A DNA stretch of 64,000 nt from Ensifer canadensis (GCF_017488845.2 NZ_CP083374.1:343501-407500), one strand, 5' to 3'. Numbered from the stretch's first letter, positions 17,401 through 27,005 are shown. Notes: a model not told the origin generated them from the sequence alone. Numbers and translations: made by a program.

Positions 17401-18702
17401 TTATACTTTGCCCGCTCTGATCATGGAAAAATAGTCGTCGCCGCCAACCTGCCCGCCCTTCAGCGCGATCTGCAAGCCATCCACCGCACCGCCATGAGCG
17501 ATGCAAAGCGGCGAGCCCGGCGTCTGCGGCAGGGGCATCTTTAGCGTCAGTGCCAAAATGCCCATCTGACCGAGCGCGTGGCTTGACGTATCGCCGCCGG
17601 CCACCACGGCGCGCGAGATCCCGGCGCGCTGGACAAGCGCCGACTGAATTTGGCCGAGCGCGCGGCCGAGGCGATGACGAGCGCCTGTCGATGAATCGAG
17701 TTCGCCGCCCCGATCGGCAGATGGACCAAGCGCCGTGTAAAGCACGACACTGTCGCCGCCTTCCAGCACCTTGAGGCCGGCTTCGATCGCCACGGCAATT
17801 GCAGCTCCGGCCTCGTCGCCGGAAAGTGCAAGAGGATCAAGCGTGACGCCGCCAAAACCGTTTGCGAGCGCATGGCGAATTTGCCGCTCCGTGGTGGGAG
17901 AAACGCTGCCGGACACGACCGCGATGCGATCCACCGGACCGGCCTCGGCAAAGACAGGTTTGTCGCCGATCAGACCCTCGTTCCGCCATGCGGGGATCAA
18001 GGCATATTCGACACCGGAGGATCCGCAAATGAAGCCGCTTCTGGGATGCAGCGCGTTCCAGACCAAGGCACCGGCGGCGGCCTGGGTCAACGCGTCGAGC
18101 ACGTCGATGAGCAGGATGTCGGCGTCTTCAAGCGCCGACCGGCCCAGCAGCGCGACATTATCGATGAGTGCCGAAGAGAGCTTTGTCTGGCGCGCGAGAT
18201 GCATCAGCAGATTGGACTCGTCCATCGGCGTGACCGGATGGCGCGACATGACCGGATGACGATCGATGCGGTAGTTGCGGCCTTGATAGGCGGCGAAGAG
18301 CTCTCCGAAGGCCGTATATCGGCGGATCTGGGGCGCGCCGACGATGAGTGGCACGGTCGCTTCGCCGAAGACCGTGCGGCCGATCTCGATCGCCCGGCCG
18401 ATATTGCCGACATGCGGCGCGGAATCGAAGGTCGAGCAGACCTTATAGTGGCAGAGTTCGGCGTCGAGCGTCTTCAGCCAGCCGAAGGCTTCGCGAAGGT
18501 GCACGTCCATCCACTCAGGCGTTTCGCTGCGGCTCGTGCCGGCAAGGCCGAAGGCGCGCGCGCCGTCGAAGCGCGACAACAGGTCCGCGTCCGGCACTTT
18601 CAGGAAAAGCACCGTTTCGACACCGTTCGAGGCGAGCGCCTCCATGACGTCGGTTGAGCCGGTGAAGTCGTCGCCATAATAGCTGATCAGCGGTCGTGTC
18701 AT
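17401..18702 (-). CDS. oiaK: 3-oxo-isoapionate kinase (OiaK), four-carbon acid sugar kinase family (DUF1537)
   Basis: The 433-residue protein has the N-terminal substrate domain start YYGDDFTGSTDVMEAL (DDFTG at 11-15) and the C-terminal nucleotide domain with VVAGGDTSSHAL, both typical of the former DUF1537 kinases. In the apionate pathway OiaK phosphorylates 3-oxo-isoapionate to the 4-phosphate, the substrate of the RuBisCO-like protein encoded three bases upstream. Pairing with that protein and with apnO/apnL makes OiaK far more likely than the tetronate kinase members of the family. Confidence 0.87.
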   Translation of the reverse strand: MTRPLISYYGDDFTGSTDVMEALASNGVETVLFLKVPDADLLSRFDGARAFGLAGTSRSETPEWMDVHLREAFGWLKTLDAELCHYKVCSTFDSAPHVGNIGRAIEIGRTVFGEATVPLIVGAPQIRRYTAFGELFAAYQGRNYRIDRHPVMSRHPVTPMDESNLLMHLARQTKLSSALIDNVALLGRSALEDADILLIDVLDALTQAAAGALVWNALHPRSGFICGSSGVEYALIPAWRNEGLIGDKPVFAEAGPVDRIAVVSGSVSPTTERQIRHALANGFGGVTLDPLALSGDEAGAAIAVAIEAGLKVLEGGDSVVLYTALGPSADRGGELDSSTGARHRLGRALGQIQSALVQRAGISRAVVAGGDTSSHALGQMGILALTLKMPLPQTPGSPLCIAHGGAVDGLQIALKGGQVGGDDYFSMIRAGKV

Positions 18703-18705
18703 GGC

Positions 18706-19962
18706 TCAGGCCGCCTTGCCATCGGCAAATTTCTCGATGGATTGCGCGAGTTCCGGATGATCCTGCGCGTAAGCGTCCAGCGGCACGCCCGCGACCGCCG
18801 CCTCCCATGCCTGCTTGACCGCCTTCACGCCCGCTCCCGGCCCGCCCGGATGGCTGACGATGCCGCCGCCGCAGAGGTAGAGAAGCGCTGTCGATCCACC
18901 GGTCGCCGCGATCGTATCGGGCGCCTGCCCGCCCCACTGGCCCGAGCAGACCACCGGCAGCGCCCTGTCGTCTTCCGAAAACAACGGCGTGCTGATGGCC
19001 TTGTAGGATTGTACGAAACTTTCGTCCGGCTCCCAGTATTTCACGCGGATGCCGTTGATCTGGAATTGGTCGATGCCGAGCAGGCGCCAGAACTGCTGCC
19101 AGACGGAAAACTCGAAGCCGAGGCCGGCATGGCGCGTGAGGATATCCCAACCATTGCGGTGGGCATGCAGCACGAGGCTAGAGCGCTTGCGCAGGAAGGC
19201 GAGACCACCAAAACCGATCGAATTGATGTTGACCACGGCGCAATTGCCGCCGGCCTCAAGGACCATATCGTGGTTGCGCATCATCTCGTCGGGGTCGGCG
19301 TGACTGATGCCGAAGGCGTACATGACCTTCTTGCCGGTCTTCTGCTCGTGGGCGAGGATTTTCGGCATGATCGCCGCGACACGATCCTTCAGCGGCGAAT
19401 AGGCCGGGCTCATCAGCTTCTCGTCGTCCTTGATGAAATCGACGCCCGCCTCGATCAACTCGCCGACCATATCAGCTGTTTCATGCGGCCTGAGGCCGAG
19501 CGCCGGCTTGACGATGGTGCCGATGATCGGGCGATGCTTCACACCGGTCAACGCGAAGCTTCCCGCCACGCCGAACTGCGGCCCGAGATGGGCCGCCGCA
19601 AATTCCCGCGGCAGCTTCATATCGACGATACGGATACCTGTGAGCCCTTTGATGGAAAACACGCCGCCGATGGCGATGGTCATCAGCGCGGAGAGATCCG
19701 TGCCCACCGCGTCCATCGGGAAGTCGATGTCGACATCCGCACGGTTGAACTGTTTGGCGCCACCCGCTTCGTCAGAGAAGGAGGCCTGGTGCGTGGGCGG
19801 CAGCGGACGGACGGCGACGACGCGCGCCGCCACGCGCGCCTTCAGCTCTTCCGTCTCCCCCGGCAACGCCACGAAGGTGCCTGTCGACTGGTCGCTGGCG
19901 ATCTTCGACGCCATCGCTTCTACAGATCCGGGCGTCTCTATCCGATAGGTCAGACGGATCAC
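18706..19962 (-). CDS. oiaX: RuBisCO-like protein, 3-oxo-isoapionate-4-phosphate converting enzyme (OiaX type)
   Basis: The 418-residue protein is a RuBisCO large-subunit homologue. It keeps the active-site Lys152 (IIGTIVKPALGL) and the carbamylatable lysine with metal ligands in DFIKDDEK (Lys178, Asp180, Glu181), and the phosphate-loop GQWGGQ. RuBisCO-like proteins of D-apiose pathways act on 3-oxo-isoapionate-4-phosphate, either as decarboxylase or as transcarboxylase/hydrolase; I cannot separate the two by eye. The start is GTG at 19962, seven bases after GGAGG. It forms an operon with oiaK, and its upstream region has an 11-bp motif shared with the apnO promoter. Confidence 0.85.
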   Translation of the reverse strand: MIRLTYRIETPGSVEAMASKIASDQSTGTFVALPGETEELKARVAARVVAVRPLPPTHQASFSDEAGGAKQFNRADVDIDFPMDAVGTDLSALMTIAIGGVFSIKGLTGIRIVDMKLPREFAAAHLGPQFGVAGSFALTGVKHRPIIGTIVKPALGLRPHETADMVGELIEAGVDFIKDDEKLMSPAYSPLKDRVAAIMPKILAHEQKTGKKVMYAFGISHADPDEMMRNHDMVLEAGGNCAVVNINSIGFGGLAFLRKRSSLVLHAHRNGWDILTRHAGLGFEFSVWQQFWRLLGIDQFQINGIRVKYWEPDESFVQSYKAISTPLFSEDDRALPVVCSGQWGGQAPDTIAATGGSTALLYLCGGGIVSHPGGPGAGVKAVKQAWEAAVAGVPLDAYAQDHPELAQSIEKFADGKAA

Positions 19963-20008
19963 GTTCTCTCCTCCCGCATCCCGTGCGGCACGCTTGTTAA
20001 CGGCTACA

Positions 20009-20019
20009 AACTGGTATAA
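20009..20019 (+). promoter_or_regulatory. Shared operator motif AACTGGTATAA, oiaX promoter
   Basis: The 11-mer lies 47 bp before the oiaX start and recurs exactly, in the same orientation relative to the gene, 90 bp before apnO. It contains GGTATA, the unit bound by NanR of E. coli, and the adjacent regulator is NanR-like. Confidence 0.6.
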
Positions 20020-20112
20020 TGAGTATTTATGTTATTGCAAGCCGGCTGCGGCGAAACCTGTTGCAGCATGGGAACTTGATGCATAATCAAACCTGTCGAA
20101 ACCAGGTGACTC

Positions 20113-20829
20113 ATGAACGTTGTTTCCGAACCGATCGTCCGCAAGAAACTCTCCGATGAAGTGTTTTCGCGACTGAAGCTCATGATCGAGACCGGCGAGC
20201 TGAAGGCCGGCGACGACATGCCGTCCGAACGCGAACTGATGGAACGCTACGGCGTCGGGCGCCCGGCCATCCGCGAAGCGATGCAGGCGCTCGCCGGCAA
20301 GGGCCTCGTCGAGATTTCCCAAGGCGAGCGCGCCAAAGTTTTGCGCATAACCGCGGAATCCATCTTCCGGCAGGTCGATCTGCCGGCAAAGCTGATGCTT
20401 TCCGGCTCTTCGGACTCGCTGGAACACCTCAAGAGCGCCCGCATCTTCTTCGAGCGCGGCATGGTCCGCGAGGCGGCAGCCAAGGTAAGCCCGGCACAGA
20501 TCGCCGAACTGCGCGGGCTGCTCGAAAAGCAGAAACAGAGTCTCGGCGATGCGGATGCCTTCATCGATGCCGACATGGAATTCCACCACGCGATCGCCCG
20601 GATTTCGGGCAACCCGATCTTTGCGGCCGTCAGCGGCGCGATGCTGGGATGGCTGAAGTCCTACCATACGGAAATGCTCATATGGACGGGCCGCGAGGAC
20701 TTCACACTTGCAGAACACGCGGAAATCATCCGCGCGATCGAAAAGGGTGACGCCGATTTTGCCGAACAGGCGATGGTAAAACACCTGGAGCGCTCCCGCG
20801 CACTCTATGCCCTCAAGAGCCAGAAGTAG
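20113..20829 (+). CDS. GntR-family (FadR/NanR-like) transcriptional regulator
   Basis: The 238-residue protein has a winged-helix domain (PSERELMERYGVGRPAIREAM is its core, residues about 37-57) and a helical FCD ligand domain; FHHAIARISGN carries metal/ligand histidines of that fold. The N-terminal block RKKLSDEVFSRLK and the QGERAKV wing resemble NanR. It sits between the two halves of the apiose gene set and is transcribed against them, so it is the obvious local regulator. GGTATA motifs near oiaX and apnO are its likely sites. Confidence 0.88.
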   Translation: MNVVSEPIVRKKLSDEVFSRLKLMIETGELKAGDDMPSERELMERYGVGRPAIREAMQALAGKGLVEISQGERAKVLRITAESIFRQVDLPAKLMLSGSSDSLEHLKSARIFFERGMVREAAAKVSPAQIAELRGLLEKQKQSLGDADAFIDADMEFHHAIARISGNPIFAAVSGAMLGWLKSYHTEMLIWTGREDFTLAEHAEIIRAIEKGDADFAEQAMVKHLERSRALYALKSQK

Positions 20830-20843
20830 TATCAACGTAGGTT

Positions 20844-20849
20844 GGTATA
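20844..20849 (+). promoter_or_regulatory. Extra GGTATA motif between convergent genes
   Basis: The motif appears as TTGGTATAAC in the 24-bp gap between the regulator and apnL ends. It resembles the promoter copies but is not near a start codon, so it may be an accessory site or chance. Confidence 0.25.
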
Positions 20850-20853
20850 ACGC

Positions 20854-22719
20854 TCAGATGAAGATCTCGACGCAGCCATAGGCTGGTAGAGTGACGTGCT
20901 GTCCTGACGCCAGGACTTTCTCACCGCTCGCAATTTCCACGACCTTTCGCGGCGTAGCAGTGAGCAACACTGTCTGCGGCGCAGGCGTTATGTTTGCCAG
21001 AAGCAACCGCTCCCGGGACGCCAGCCCCAGCACCGCATCCGGCCGTGAGGTCTCGACCGCGACAACCTCTTCGCCTGCGAGTGCCCCGAGACGCGCCAGC
21101 ACATGTGCAAGCGGCCGCAACTCGCCTTTCGCGGTCGTCTCCCCCTCACCGGCGACAAGCCCGAAAGGGCCTGCAAGCGTCGAAAGCGTCAGGACTTCCA
21201 GTCCTGCAGAGGCCACGGTTGCGGCATAGGCCAGCGCCCAGGCGGCGCCGAAACGTCCATTGTGCCGAGGGTCGACACTGGCCATCGGGATGCGGCCGCC
21301 GGCCGGATTGTCCTTCGTGGCATTGCCATAGGGATTCTGGCGCATGGCGATGGTGGAAGGGCCGATGCGATAGGGCTTGTCGCCATAGATTGCCCGCGTG
21401 GAACGCACGACATCGCAAAGGGCCTCGAAGGTCTGCATGACGGAAAGGTCATCAGCCGCATGCACGATCGGGTTGGTGCAATGGCTGACATAGTCTATCC
21501 GATCACCGGGCACGTGCTTGCGATTGAGCTCGGTGAAATAGCTCATCATGCCGCCGCCGAGCCGAACGCCGGGAAAGGCTGCCCGCGCCGCGGCATAGAC
21601 ATCCGCGAGCGGCGGGCACTGCGGCCACTGACTGCCGGGCGGCGTTGACTGACGGTCCACTGACGGGCAAACGAACAGCGTATCGAGCGCCAGACCAGCC
21701 TTTTCGATGAACGTGGCGAGTTCGGCCATTTCCTCGTCAAGCGGGCGCTTGCATGGCAGGGCAAGTTCCAGTGTCACCTTGAGGCCGGACCGCTCAGCGA
21801 TATCCGCGTATCCTTCCAGCGCTGCGATCCCATGTCCGGCGCCAGGATCGAAATGGGCGATCAGATGGCGCGCGTCGATCGTTTTGAGGACGGCAAGCGA
21901 GGCGAGTTCGTCGGCGAAGCATTCCGGCCGCAAGCCGACGCCGAGCTCCGGAAAGCGAAGTGCCGTCGGCGCCAGCACAAGCGTGACCAGATCCGACGCC
22001 ACCGCGAATGCCGCGCCCTCTTCCGCCCGGATGCCTACGGTAATCCGCTGGCCGAACGCTTCGCCCTTCGGCACGCGGTAGGGCCAGGGTAGCGCCAGTG
22101 GCCGCACATAGGTCTTATAGGATCCGTCGGTCCAGTTGCGCTGGTCCTCCATCTCGAAGACGTCGCCACCGAACTGCGTTGTTGCCTCGATGCCCGGCGC
22201 AACGCGATGCGTGATCGCCGCGATATCCTTGAAAGGTTGCCAGGGCTCAATCTGCTCCGGCCAATGCGCCTGCTCGATACTGCCATCGCCATGCCGGACT
22301 TCCACTGGCTGGCCCGCGACGCCGACGACCGGGTGCAGCACGGCGAAGCCGGCACGGGCCGTCTCGAAGTCAGCGTCGCTGATGCAGTCTGCGGAAAAGC
22401 TCACCGTCCGCTCGGATCCGGAAATCGCGACCGCGCAATCGAGATTGGCGCCCGAAGGCGCGGTGAAGCGGGCGCTGTAAGTGACGGAGAAACCCTGTTC
22501 TTTCTCTTCGACGGCAAGGGCACTGATCATGGCATTGCAGGTGCCCCAATCCCCGTCGCGCACCAGGAAGGCGATCGCGCGCAACACCTCATAGCCGCGG
22601 AACCGAAGGCTGCGAAGATTACCGTCCTGAAGCGCCACGCTCAAATCGCCGGCGATGAGCGTGTGGCTTTCGGGCTCACGCTCCCGGGTCCCGTAGAGCA
22701 GCAGCGCGTCTTTGTTCAT
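20854..22719 (-). CDS. apnL: D-apionate lactonase (ApnL)
   Basis: ApnL opens D-apionolactone, the product of apiose oxidation, to D-apionate. The 621-residue size and the conserved blocks GDWGTCNAMIS, SVDRQSTPPGSQWPQCPPL and RIGPSTIAMRQNPYG fit the ApnL family, a TIM-barrel protein related to glycosidases. No signal peptide is present. Its ATG overlaps the apsD stop (ATGA), so the dehydrogenase and lactonase are coupled. It is the last gene of the leftward apiose operon. Confidence 0.87.
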   Translation of the reverse strand: MNKDALLLYGTREREPESHTLIAGDLSVALQDGNLRSLRFRGYEVLRAIAFLVRDGDWGTCNAMISALAVEEKEQGFSVTYSARFTAPSGANLDCAVAISGSERTVSFSADCISDADFETARAGFAVLHPVVGVAGQPVEVRHGDGSIEQAHWPEQIEPWQPFKDIAAITHRVAPGIEATTQFGGDVFEMEDQRNWTDGSYKTYVRPLALPWPYRVPKGEAFGQRITVGIRAEEGAAFAVASDLVTLVLAPTALRFPELGVGLRPECFADELASLAVLKTIDARHLIAHFDPGAGHGIAALEGYADIAERSGLKVTLELALPCKRPLDEEMAELATFIEKAGLALDTLFVCPSVDRQSTPPGSQWPQCPPLADVYAAARAAFPGVRLGGGMMSYFTELNRKHVPGDRIDYVSHCTNPIVHAADDLSVMQTFEALCDVVRSTRAIYGDKPYRIGPSTIAMRQNPYGNATKDNPAGGRIPMASVDPRHNGRFGAAWALAYAATVASAGLEVLTLSTLAGPFGLVAGEGETTAKGELRPLAHVLARLGALAGEEVVAVETSRPDAVLGLASRERLLLANITPAPQTVLLTATPRKVVEIASGEKVLASGQHVTLPAYGCVEIFI

Positions 22720-23750
22720 CCCAGCAGATCCACAAGCGAAACGGTCTCGCCGCGCCTGGCGCTAAGATAGGCGGCTTCGACAAGGGCGAAGGTTTGCAGA
22801 TTGTCGCGGCCGGAGGTGTCCGGTTCCTGCCGCGCGGCCAGCCGCTCGACCCAGTGCTTCTGGATCAGCGCCACGCTCTCCTGAATGTTGTGCCATGGCC
22901 GCGAGGCCCAGGGGAGCAGCTTCGGCGCGACGAGGCTTTCCGTCGTGCCCTCTGGCCCATGGACGGTGAGCTTGTAGTCCTTGCCGAGACGGAGCGTGCC
23001 CGTGCTGCCGTCGATCTCGACGAAGGTCTGCGGGAACGGTTCTTCCGGTAGCTTGCTCGCATAGCTGACATCGACGATCGAGGTGATGCCGTTGTCGTGG
23101 CCGAGCAGCATGGTCGCCACATCCTCACCGGCAATGTCAGGATTGATGCGCGCCGTGCGGGCAGTCATTCGGTGCGCATCACCGAAGAGAAAACGGGCGA
23201 TGTCGAGCGAATGGATGCCGAGGTCCTCGATGATGAAGCGCTTGCCCTTGGCGAGATAGGGTTGGCCTGAAAAGACATCGAAGCCGGAACGGAAGGAGAT
23301 GCGGCCCCAGAAGGGCGTGCCGATCGTGCCACGGTCCAAAACCGCCTTCACTGCGAGGATCGGCGTTTGCCAGCGGAAGTTCTCATGGATCATCAGCGGA
23401 ATGCCAGCCCCGTCGGCAGCAACCACCATGGCCTTGGCATCCTCAAGGGTCGGCGCGAACGGCTTCTGGCAGATCGCTGGCACCTTATGGCTGGCGGCAA
23501 GCTCCACCAGTGCCCGATGGCTGCCGACCGTCGTGGCGATATCGACGAAATCGAAGCCGCCATCGGCAAACGTCGCCTCTGCCGACTGGTAGCGCCGCGC
23601 GACGCCGAACTGGTCGCCGACGATACGCAACCGCTCCGGATCGCGGTCGCAGATCGCCACGATCTCCACATTGGCAATATCCTGCCAGCCATGCATCTGG
23701 TTGACGGCGAAGAAACCGCAGCCGATCAGCGCGCCCTTGATCTTGGCCAT
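22716..23750 (-). CDS. apsD: D-apiose dehydrogenase (ApsD), Gfo/Idh/MocA family
   Basis: The 344-residue protein has a Rossmann nucleotide site (GALIGCGFFAVNQ, residues 6-18) and the QKPFA segment that replaces the usual EKP of Gfo/Idh/MocA oxidoreductases. In the oxidative apiose pathway this enzyme oxidises D-apiose to apionolactone with NAD+. It lies between the permease of the importer and apnL, separated from the former by two bases. A general myo-inositol-type dehydrogenase would be the alternative, but all neighbours are apiose enzymes. Confidence 0.85.
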   Translation of the reverse strand: MAKIKGALIGCGFFAVNQMHGWQDIANVEIVAICDRDPERLRIVGDQFGVARRYQSAEATFADGGFDFVDIATTVGSHRALVELAASHKVPAICQKPFAPTLEDAKAMVVAADGAGIPLMIHENFRWQTPILAVKAVLDRGTIGTPFWGRISFRSGFDVFSGQPYLAKGKRFIIEDLGIHSLDIARFLFGDAHRMTARTARINPDIAGEDVATMLLGHDNGITSIVDVSYASKLPEEPFPQTFVEIDGSTGTLRLGKDYKLTVHGPEGTTESLVAPKLLPWASRPWHNIQESVALIQKHWVERLAARQEPDTSGRDNLQTFALVEAAYLSARRGETVSLVDLLG

Positions 23751-23752
23751 GC

Positions 23753-24820
23753 TCAGCCTGCCTTTGCCATCTGCATCAGGGCCACGCGCTGCTGCAGGCG
23801 GCGCTGTGCCTGGTCCACCACCACGGCGACAATGATCACCAGGCCCTTGATCACCATCTGCCAGAACGAACTCACGCCCATCATCACCAACCCGTCCGAC
23901 AGAACGCCGATCACGAAGGCGCCGATGATCGTTCCACCGATCGTGCCGCGCCCACCGGACATGGATGTACCACCGAGAACTGCCGCTGCAATAGCGTTGA
24001 GCTCGAGATTGGTGCCGGTCGCGGGATGCGAGGCCATCAGTTCCGAGGAGATGACGAGGCCGACGATCGCCGCGCAGAAACCGGAGAACATGTAGACGAA
24101 CATCTTGACGCGGTTGACACGGATGCCCGACATGCGGGAGGCGCGCTCATTGCCGCCGACGGCGAAGATGTGCCGGCCGAGCGGCACGAAGCGGGCGAAG
24201 TAGGCCGCACCCAACGCCACGACGATGAGGATCCAGACGGAGACCGGAAGGCCGAGGATCGAGCCGGAGCCGAGATAGCTGAAGCCCTGGTTGCCGAGGT
24301 CTTCCCGCCCGTTGAGATTGGGCAGGGTCTGGCCATCGGAATAGAGCAGCGCCATGCCGCGTGCGACATAGAGTGTGCCGAGCGTCGCAATGAAGGGCGC
24401 AACGTTCAGCCGTGTGATCAGCAGACCGTTGACCGCACCGATGAGGATGCCGACTGCCATCACGATGATCGCGACCTCGACGATATTGAAATAGACCGTG
24501 TAGCCGAGCGGCAGCGCCACGCCGTACATGATCAACCCGCCCGCAATCATGCCGCAGAGCCCGACGATCGAGCCGACGGACAGGTCGATGCCACCGGTGA
24601 TGATGACAAAGGTCATGCCGATGGCGAGAAAGGCGTTCTGCGTCGCGTGCTTCGACATCAGGATCATGTTCGCGGTCGACAGAAAATTCGGCGCGAAGAT
24701 CGAGAAGAAGATGATCACCGCGAAGAGCGCGATGAACGTCCTCAGCTTCATGAGCGTGAGCAGGGCCGCCCCAGTGGAGAGGCTGTTGCCAGCGGCGGCA
24801 GTTTGCGTTGCTGTCGTCAT
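23753..24820 (-). CDS. Sugar ABC transporter permease, RbsC type (apiose importer)
   Basis: The 355-residue membrane protein has eight to ten helices and the RbsC-type motif GGIDLSVGSIVGL, followed by GGTSMSGGRGTIGG. It is the homodimeric channel of the importer. The start is either the ATG at 24820, which overlaps the ATPase stop (TGATG), or the GTG one codon earlier; I use the ATG. Confidence 0.92.
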   Translation of the reverse strand: MTTATQTAAAGNSLSTGAALLTLMKLRTFIALFAVIIFFSIFAPNFLSTANMILMSKHATQNAFLAIGMTFVIITGGIDLSVGSIVGLCGMIAGGLIMYGVALPLGYTVYFNIVEVAIIVMAVGILIGAVNGLLITRLNVAPFIATLGTLYVARGMALLYSDGQTLPNLNGREDLGNQGFSYLGSGSILGLPVSVWILIVVALGAAYFARFVPLGRHIFAVGGNERASRMSGIRVNRVKMFVYMFSGFCAAIVGLVISSELMASHPATGTNLELNAIAAAVLGGTSMSGGRGTIGGTIIGAFVIGVLSDGLVMMGVSSFWQMVIKGLVIIVAVVVDQAQRRLQQRVALMQMAKAG

Positions 24821-26364
24821 CACGCATGCATCCTTTTGGTTTTATGTCCCTCTGCGGAGGCCGAGATGACCATCTCCTCAGTGGCATCCTTGCGGTCGAC
24901 CACCGTAACCAGGCGGCCGTTGCTCATCACCGCGATGCGATCGGAAAGGGCCATGACCTCTTCCAGGTCGGAGGTGGAGAACAGGATGGCGAGCCCCTCG
25001 CCCGCCAGGCGCCGCATGGTGCGGAAAACGTCCGCCTTGGCGCCGACATCGATGCCGCGGCTCGGCTCGTCCATCAGCAGCACTTTCGGCCCGGTCATCA
25101 GCGCCTTGCCGATGACGACCTTCTGCTGATTGCCGCCCGACATCGAGGTGACGTCGAAGTCCGGGTTCTTCGCCTTGATCGAAAGATTGCGGATCGCGTC
25201 CAGGATCGCCTTCTTCTCAAGCTTGAGATCGATGTGGAAGCCACCCTTCAGGAACTGGCCGAGGCTTGCCATGGAAAGGTTGTCAGCAATCGACATGGAC
25301 TGCACGAGGCCCTCGCGTTGGCGGTCTTCCGGGATCAGCGCCAGGCCCTCGCGGATGCGGCGGGTCGTGTCACGCCCCTTCAGCTCCTCGCCCTCGACGA
25401 AGATTTTCCCCGTATAGTGCTCGTGGCGGCCCATGATGCATTCGAAAAGCTCGGAGCGCCCAGCGCCCATGAGACCGTAGATCCCCAGGATCTCGCCCTT
25501 GCGAACGCCGATCGACACATGGTCAACGGCATAGCCGCCCTGCGCGCGCGGCAGGCAGATGTTTTCGATGCGAAAGACCTCTTCGCCCGGCTCGTGCTCG
25601 ACCTGCTTGGCAAAATCCTTGGCATCCGATCCGATCATCGAGCGCACGATCCAGCGCGTATCGATGTCCTTGACCATGGCATGGCCAGTGATCTCGCCGT
25701 CCTTCAGCACCGTGATGTAGTCGCCGATGCGCATCAGCTCTTCCAGCCGGTGCGAGATGTAGACGATCGCAACACCGCGCGCTTTCAGGTCCGCAATCAC
25801 GCGGAAGAGTACGTCGACTTCGGCGGCGCTGAGCGCCGAGGTGGGCTCGTCCATGATAAGGATGCGGGTGTCGAGCGATACGGCGCGAGCGATCTCGACG
25901 AGCTGTTGCTGGCCGATCGGCAGGTCTTCTGCAAGCGTTTCGGCGGAGATGCCTGCTTCCAGGCGATTGAGGAATTCGTTGGCTTTTTCCACCTGCGCCT
26001 TGTGGTCGATGCCGCGGGGGCCACGTGTGATCTCGCGGGTGGCAAAGATGTTCTCCGCAACCGAGAGATTGCCGAAGAGGTTCAGTTCCTGGAAGACGAT
26101 ACCGATGCCGTGGCGCACCGCGTCGGCGGGACTGTTCAGGTGGATGCGTTCGCCATCCATCCAGATCTCGCCGAGCGTCGGGCGCTCCACGCCGGCGATG
26201 ATGCGCATCATCGTCGACTTGCCGGCACCATTTTCGCCGACGAGCACATTCACGGCACCGCGGCGAAGCTTCAGGTCCGCCTTCTTCAGCGCCACGATAC
26301 CGGAATAGGCCTTGGTGATGTCCTTCAGTTCGAGAATGACGTCGCCGTCGTCGAGATTGGCCAT
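24820..26364 (-). CDS. Sugar ABC transporter ATP-binding protein, RbsA type (two ATPase halves)
   Basis: The 514-residue protein has two fused nucleotide-binding domains. The first has an intact Walker A (GENGAGKSTMM) and LPIGQQQLVEIARA; the second has the degenerate GLMGAGRSELF and the signature MSGGNQQKVVIGKAL typical of RbsA. The ATG at 26364 is six bases after GGGAGG and starts two bases behind the DUF2291 stop; the TTG at 26370 is too close to the ribosome site. Confidence 0.94.
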   Translation of the reverse strand: MANLDDGDVILELKDITKAYSGIVALKKADLKLRRGAVNVLVGENGAGKSTMMRIIAGVERPTLGEIWMDGERIHLNSPADAVRHGIGIVFQELNLFGNLSVAENIFATREITRGPRGIDHKAQVEKANEFLNRLEAGISAETLAEDLPIGQQQLVEIARAVSLDTRILIMDEPTSALSAAEVDVLFRVIADLKARGVAIVYISHRLEELMRIGDYITVLKDGEITGHAMVKDIDTRWIVRSMIGSDAKDFAKQVEHEPGEEVFRIENICLPRAQGGYAVDHVSIGVRKGEILGIYGLMGAGRSELFECIMGRHEHYTGKIFVEGEELKGRDTTRRIREGLALIPEDRQREGLVQSMSIADNLSMASLGQFLKGGFHIDLKLEKKAILDAIRNLSIKAKNPDFDVTSMSGGNQQKVVIGKALMTGPKVLLMDEPSRGIDVGAKADVFRTMRRLAGEGLAILFSTSDLEEVMALSDRIAVMSNGRLVTVVDRKDATEEMVISASAEGHKTKRMHA

Positions 26365-26366
26365 CG

Positions 26367-27005
26367 TCAACCTCCCACGGTGATGGTGGCAGGCACGAAT
26401 TGCGGCAACTGACCCTTGGCCGGCAACGGATAGGCGCCGGTCGCTTTGAGCGTCTTGCCGGTGAGCCCCTCGCGCGAAAGCTTTTCAAGCAAGGCGCGGT
26501 TCACGTGGGTGTTGAAGGCCTTTCCGTACTGCGCCCATTCGATCTGGTTCTTGAACTCGTTGAAGTTCACGAATTTCAGGCTGTCGCGCAACGCCGTGCC
26601 GCGGATGGCCGGGCCGATCGAGACGCGCACGTCCGCCTTCGTGTCGCCGTCCACGTCCACATCAACGTAGGCCGCGCGTGATTTCGTCTCCTCAGCGACG
26701 ATCACGCCGTCGACCTTGGCGGCAAAGGTCCATGGCGCGTTGCCCTGCTTTTCCTTGTGGCCGTATTTTTCCGCCGCCGCGTCCAGATTGTTTGCGGCAA
26801 GAGCGGTGACATCCTTGAACGCGCCTGCACGCTCGACGAGATAGGGTACGACCTTCGCGTCCCAAATGTCGGCGACCAGCCTGTCGGGATTGAAGGCGCC
26901 TGCCGCCGCTTGCTTCTGTTCGTCCTCGGTCTTGACGAATTTGCAGCCGCTAAGCGCAAGCGCGCCGGCAAGCATGAGTGTACAGGCAGCCTGAAACCTC
27001 AGCAT
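26367..27005 (-). CDS. DUF2291-family lipoprotein of the sugar importer operon
   Basis: The 212-residue protein has a lipoprotein signal ending LALSGC, so it should be anchored in the envelope. The rest matches DUF2291 by length and by VDGVIVAEETKSRAAYVDVDVDGD. The family is found in rhizobial ribose-type importer operons, but its role is unknown; a part in periplasmic sugar binding or in assembly of the importer is only a guess. The ATG at 27005 has GGAG seven bases upstream and is preferred to the ATG two codons earlier, which is too close. Confidence 0.85.
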   Translation of the reverse strand: MLRFQAACTLMLAGALALSGCKFVKTEDEQKQAAAGAFNPDRLVADIWDAKVVPYLVERAGAFKDVTALAANNLDAAAEKYGHKEKQGNAPWTFAAKVDGVIVAEETKSRAAYVDVDVDGDTKADVRVSIGPAIRGTALRDSLKFVNFNEFKNQIEWAQYGKAFNTHVNRALLEKLSREGLTGKTLKATGAYPLPAKGQLPQFVPATITVGG

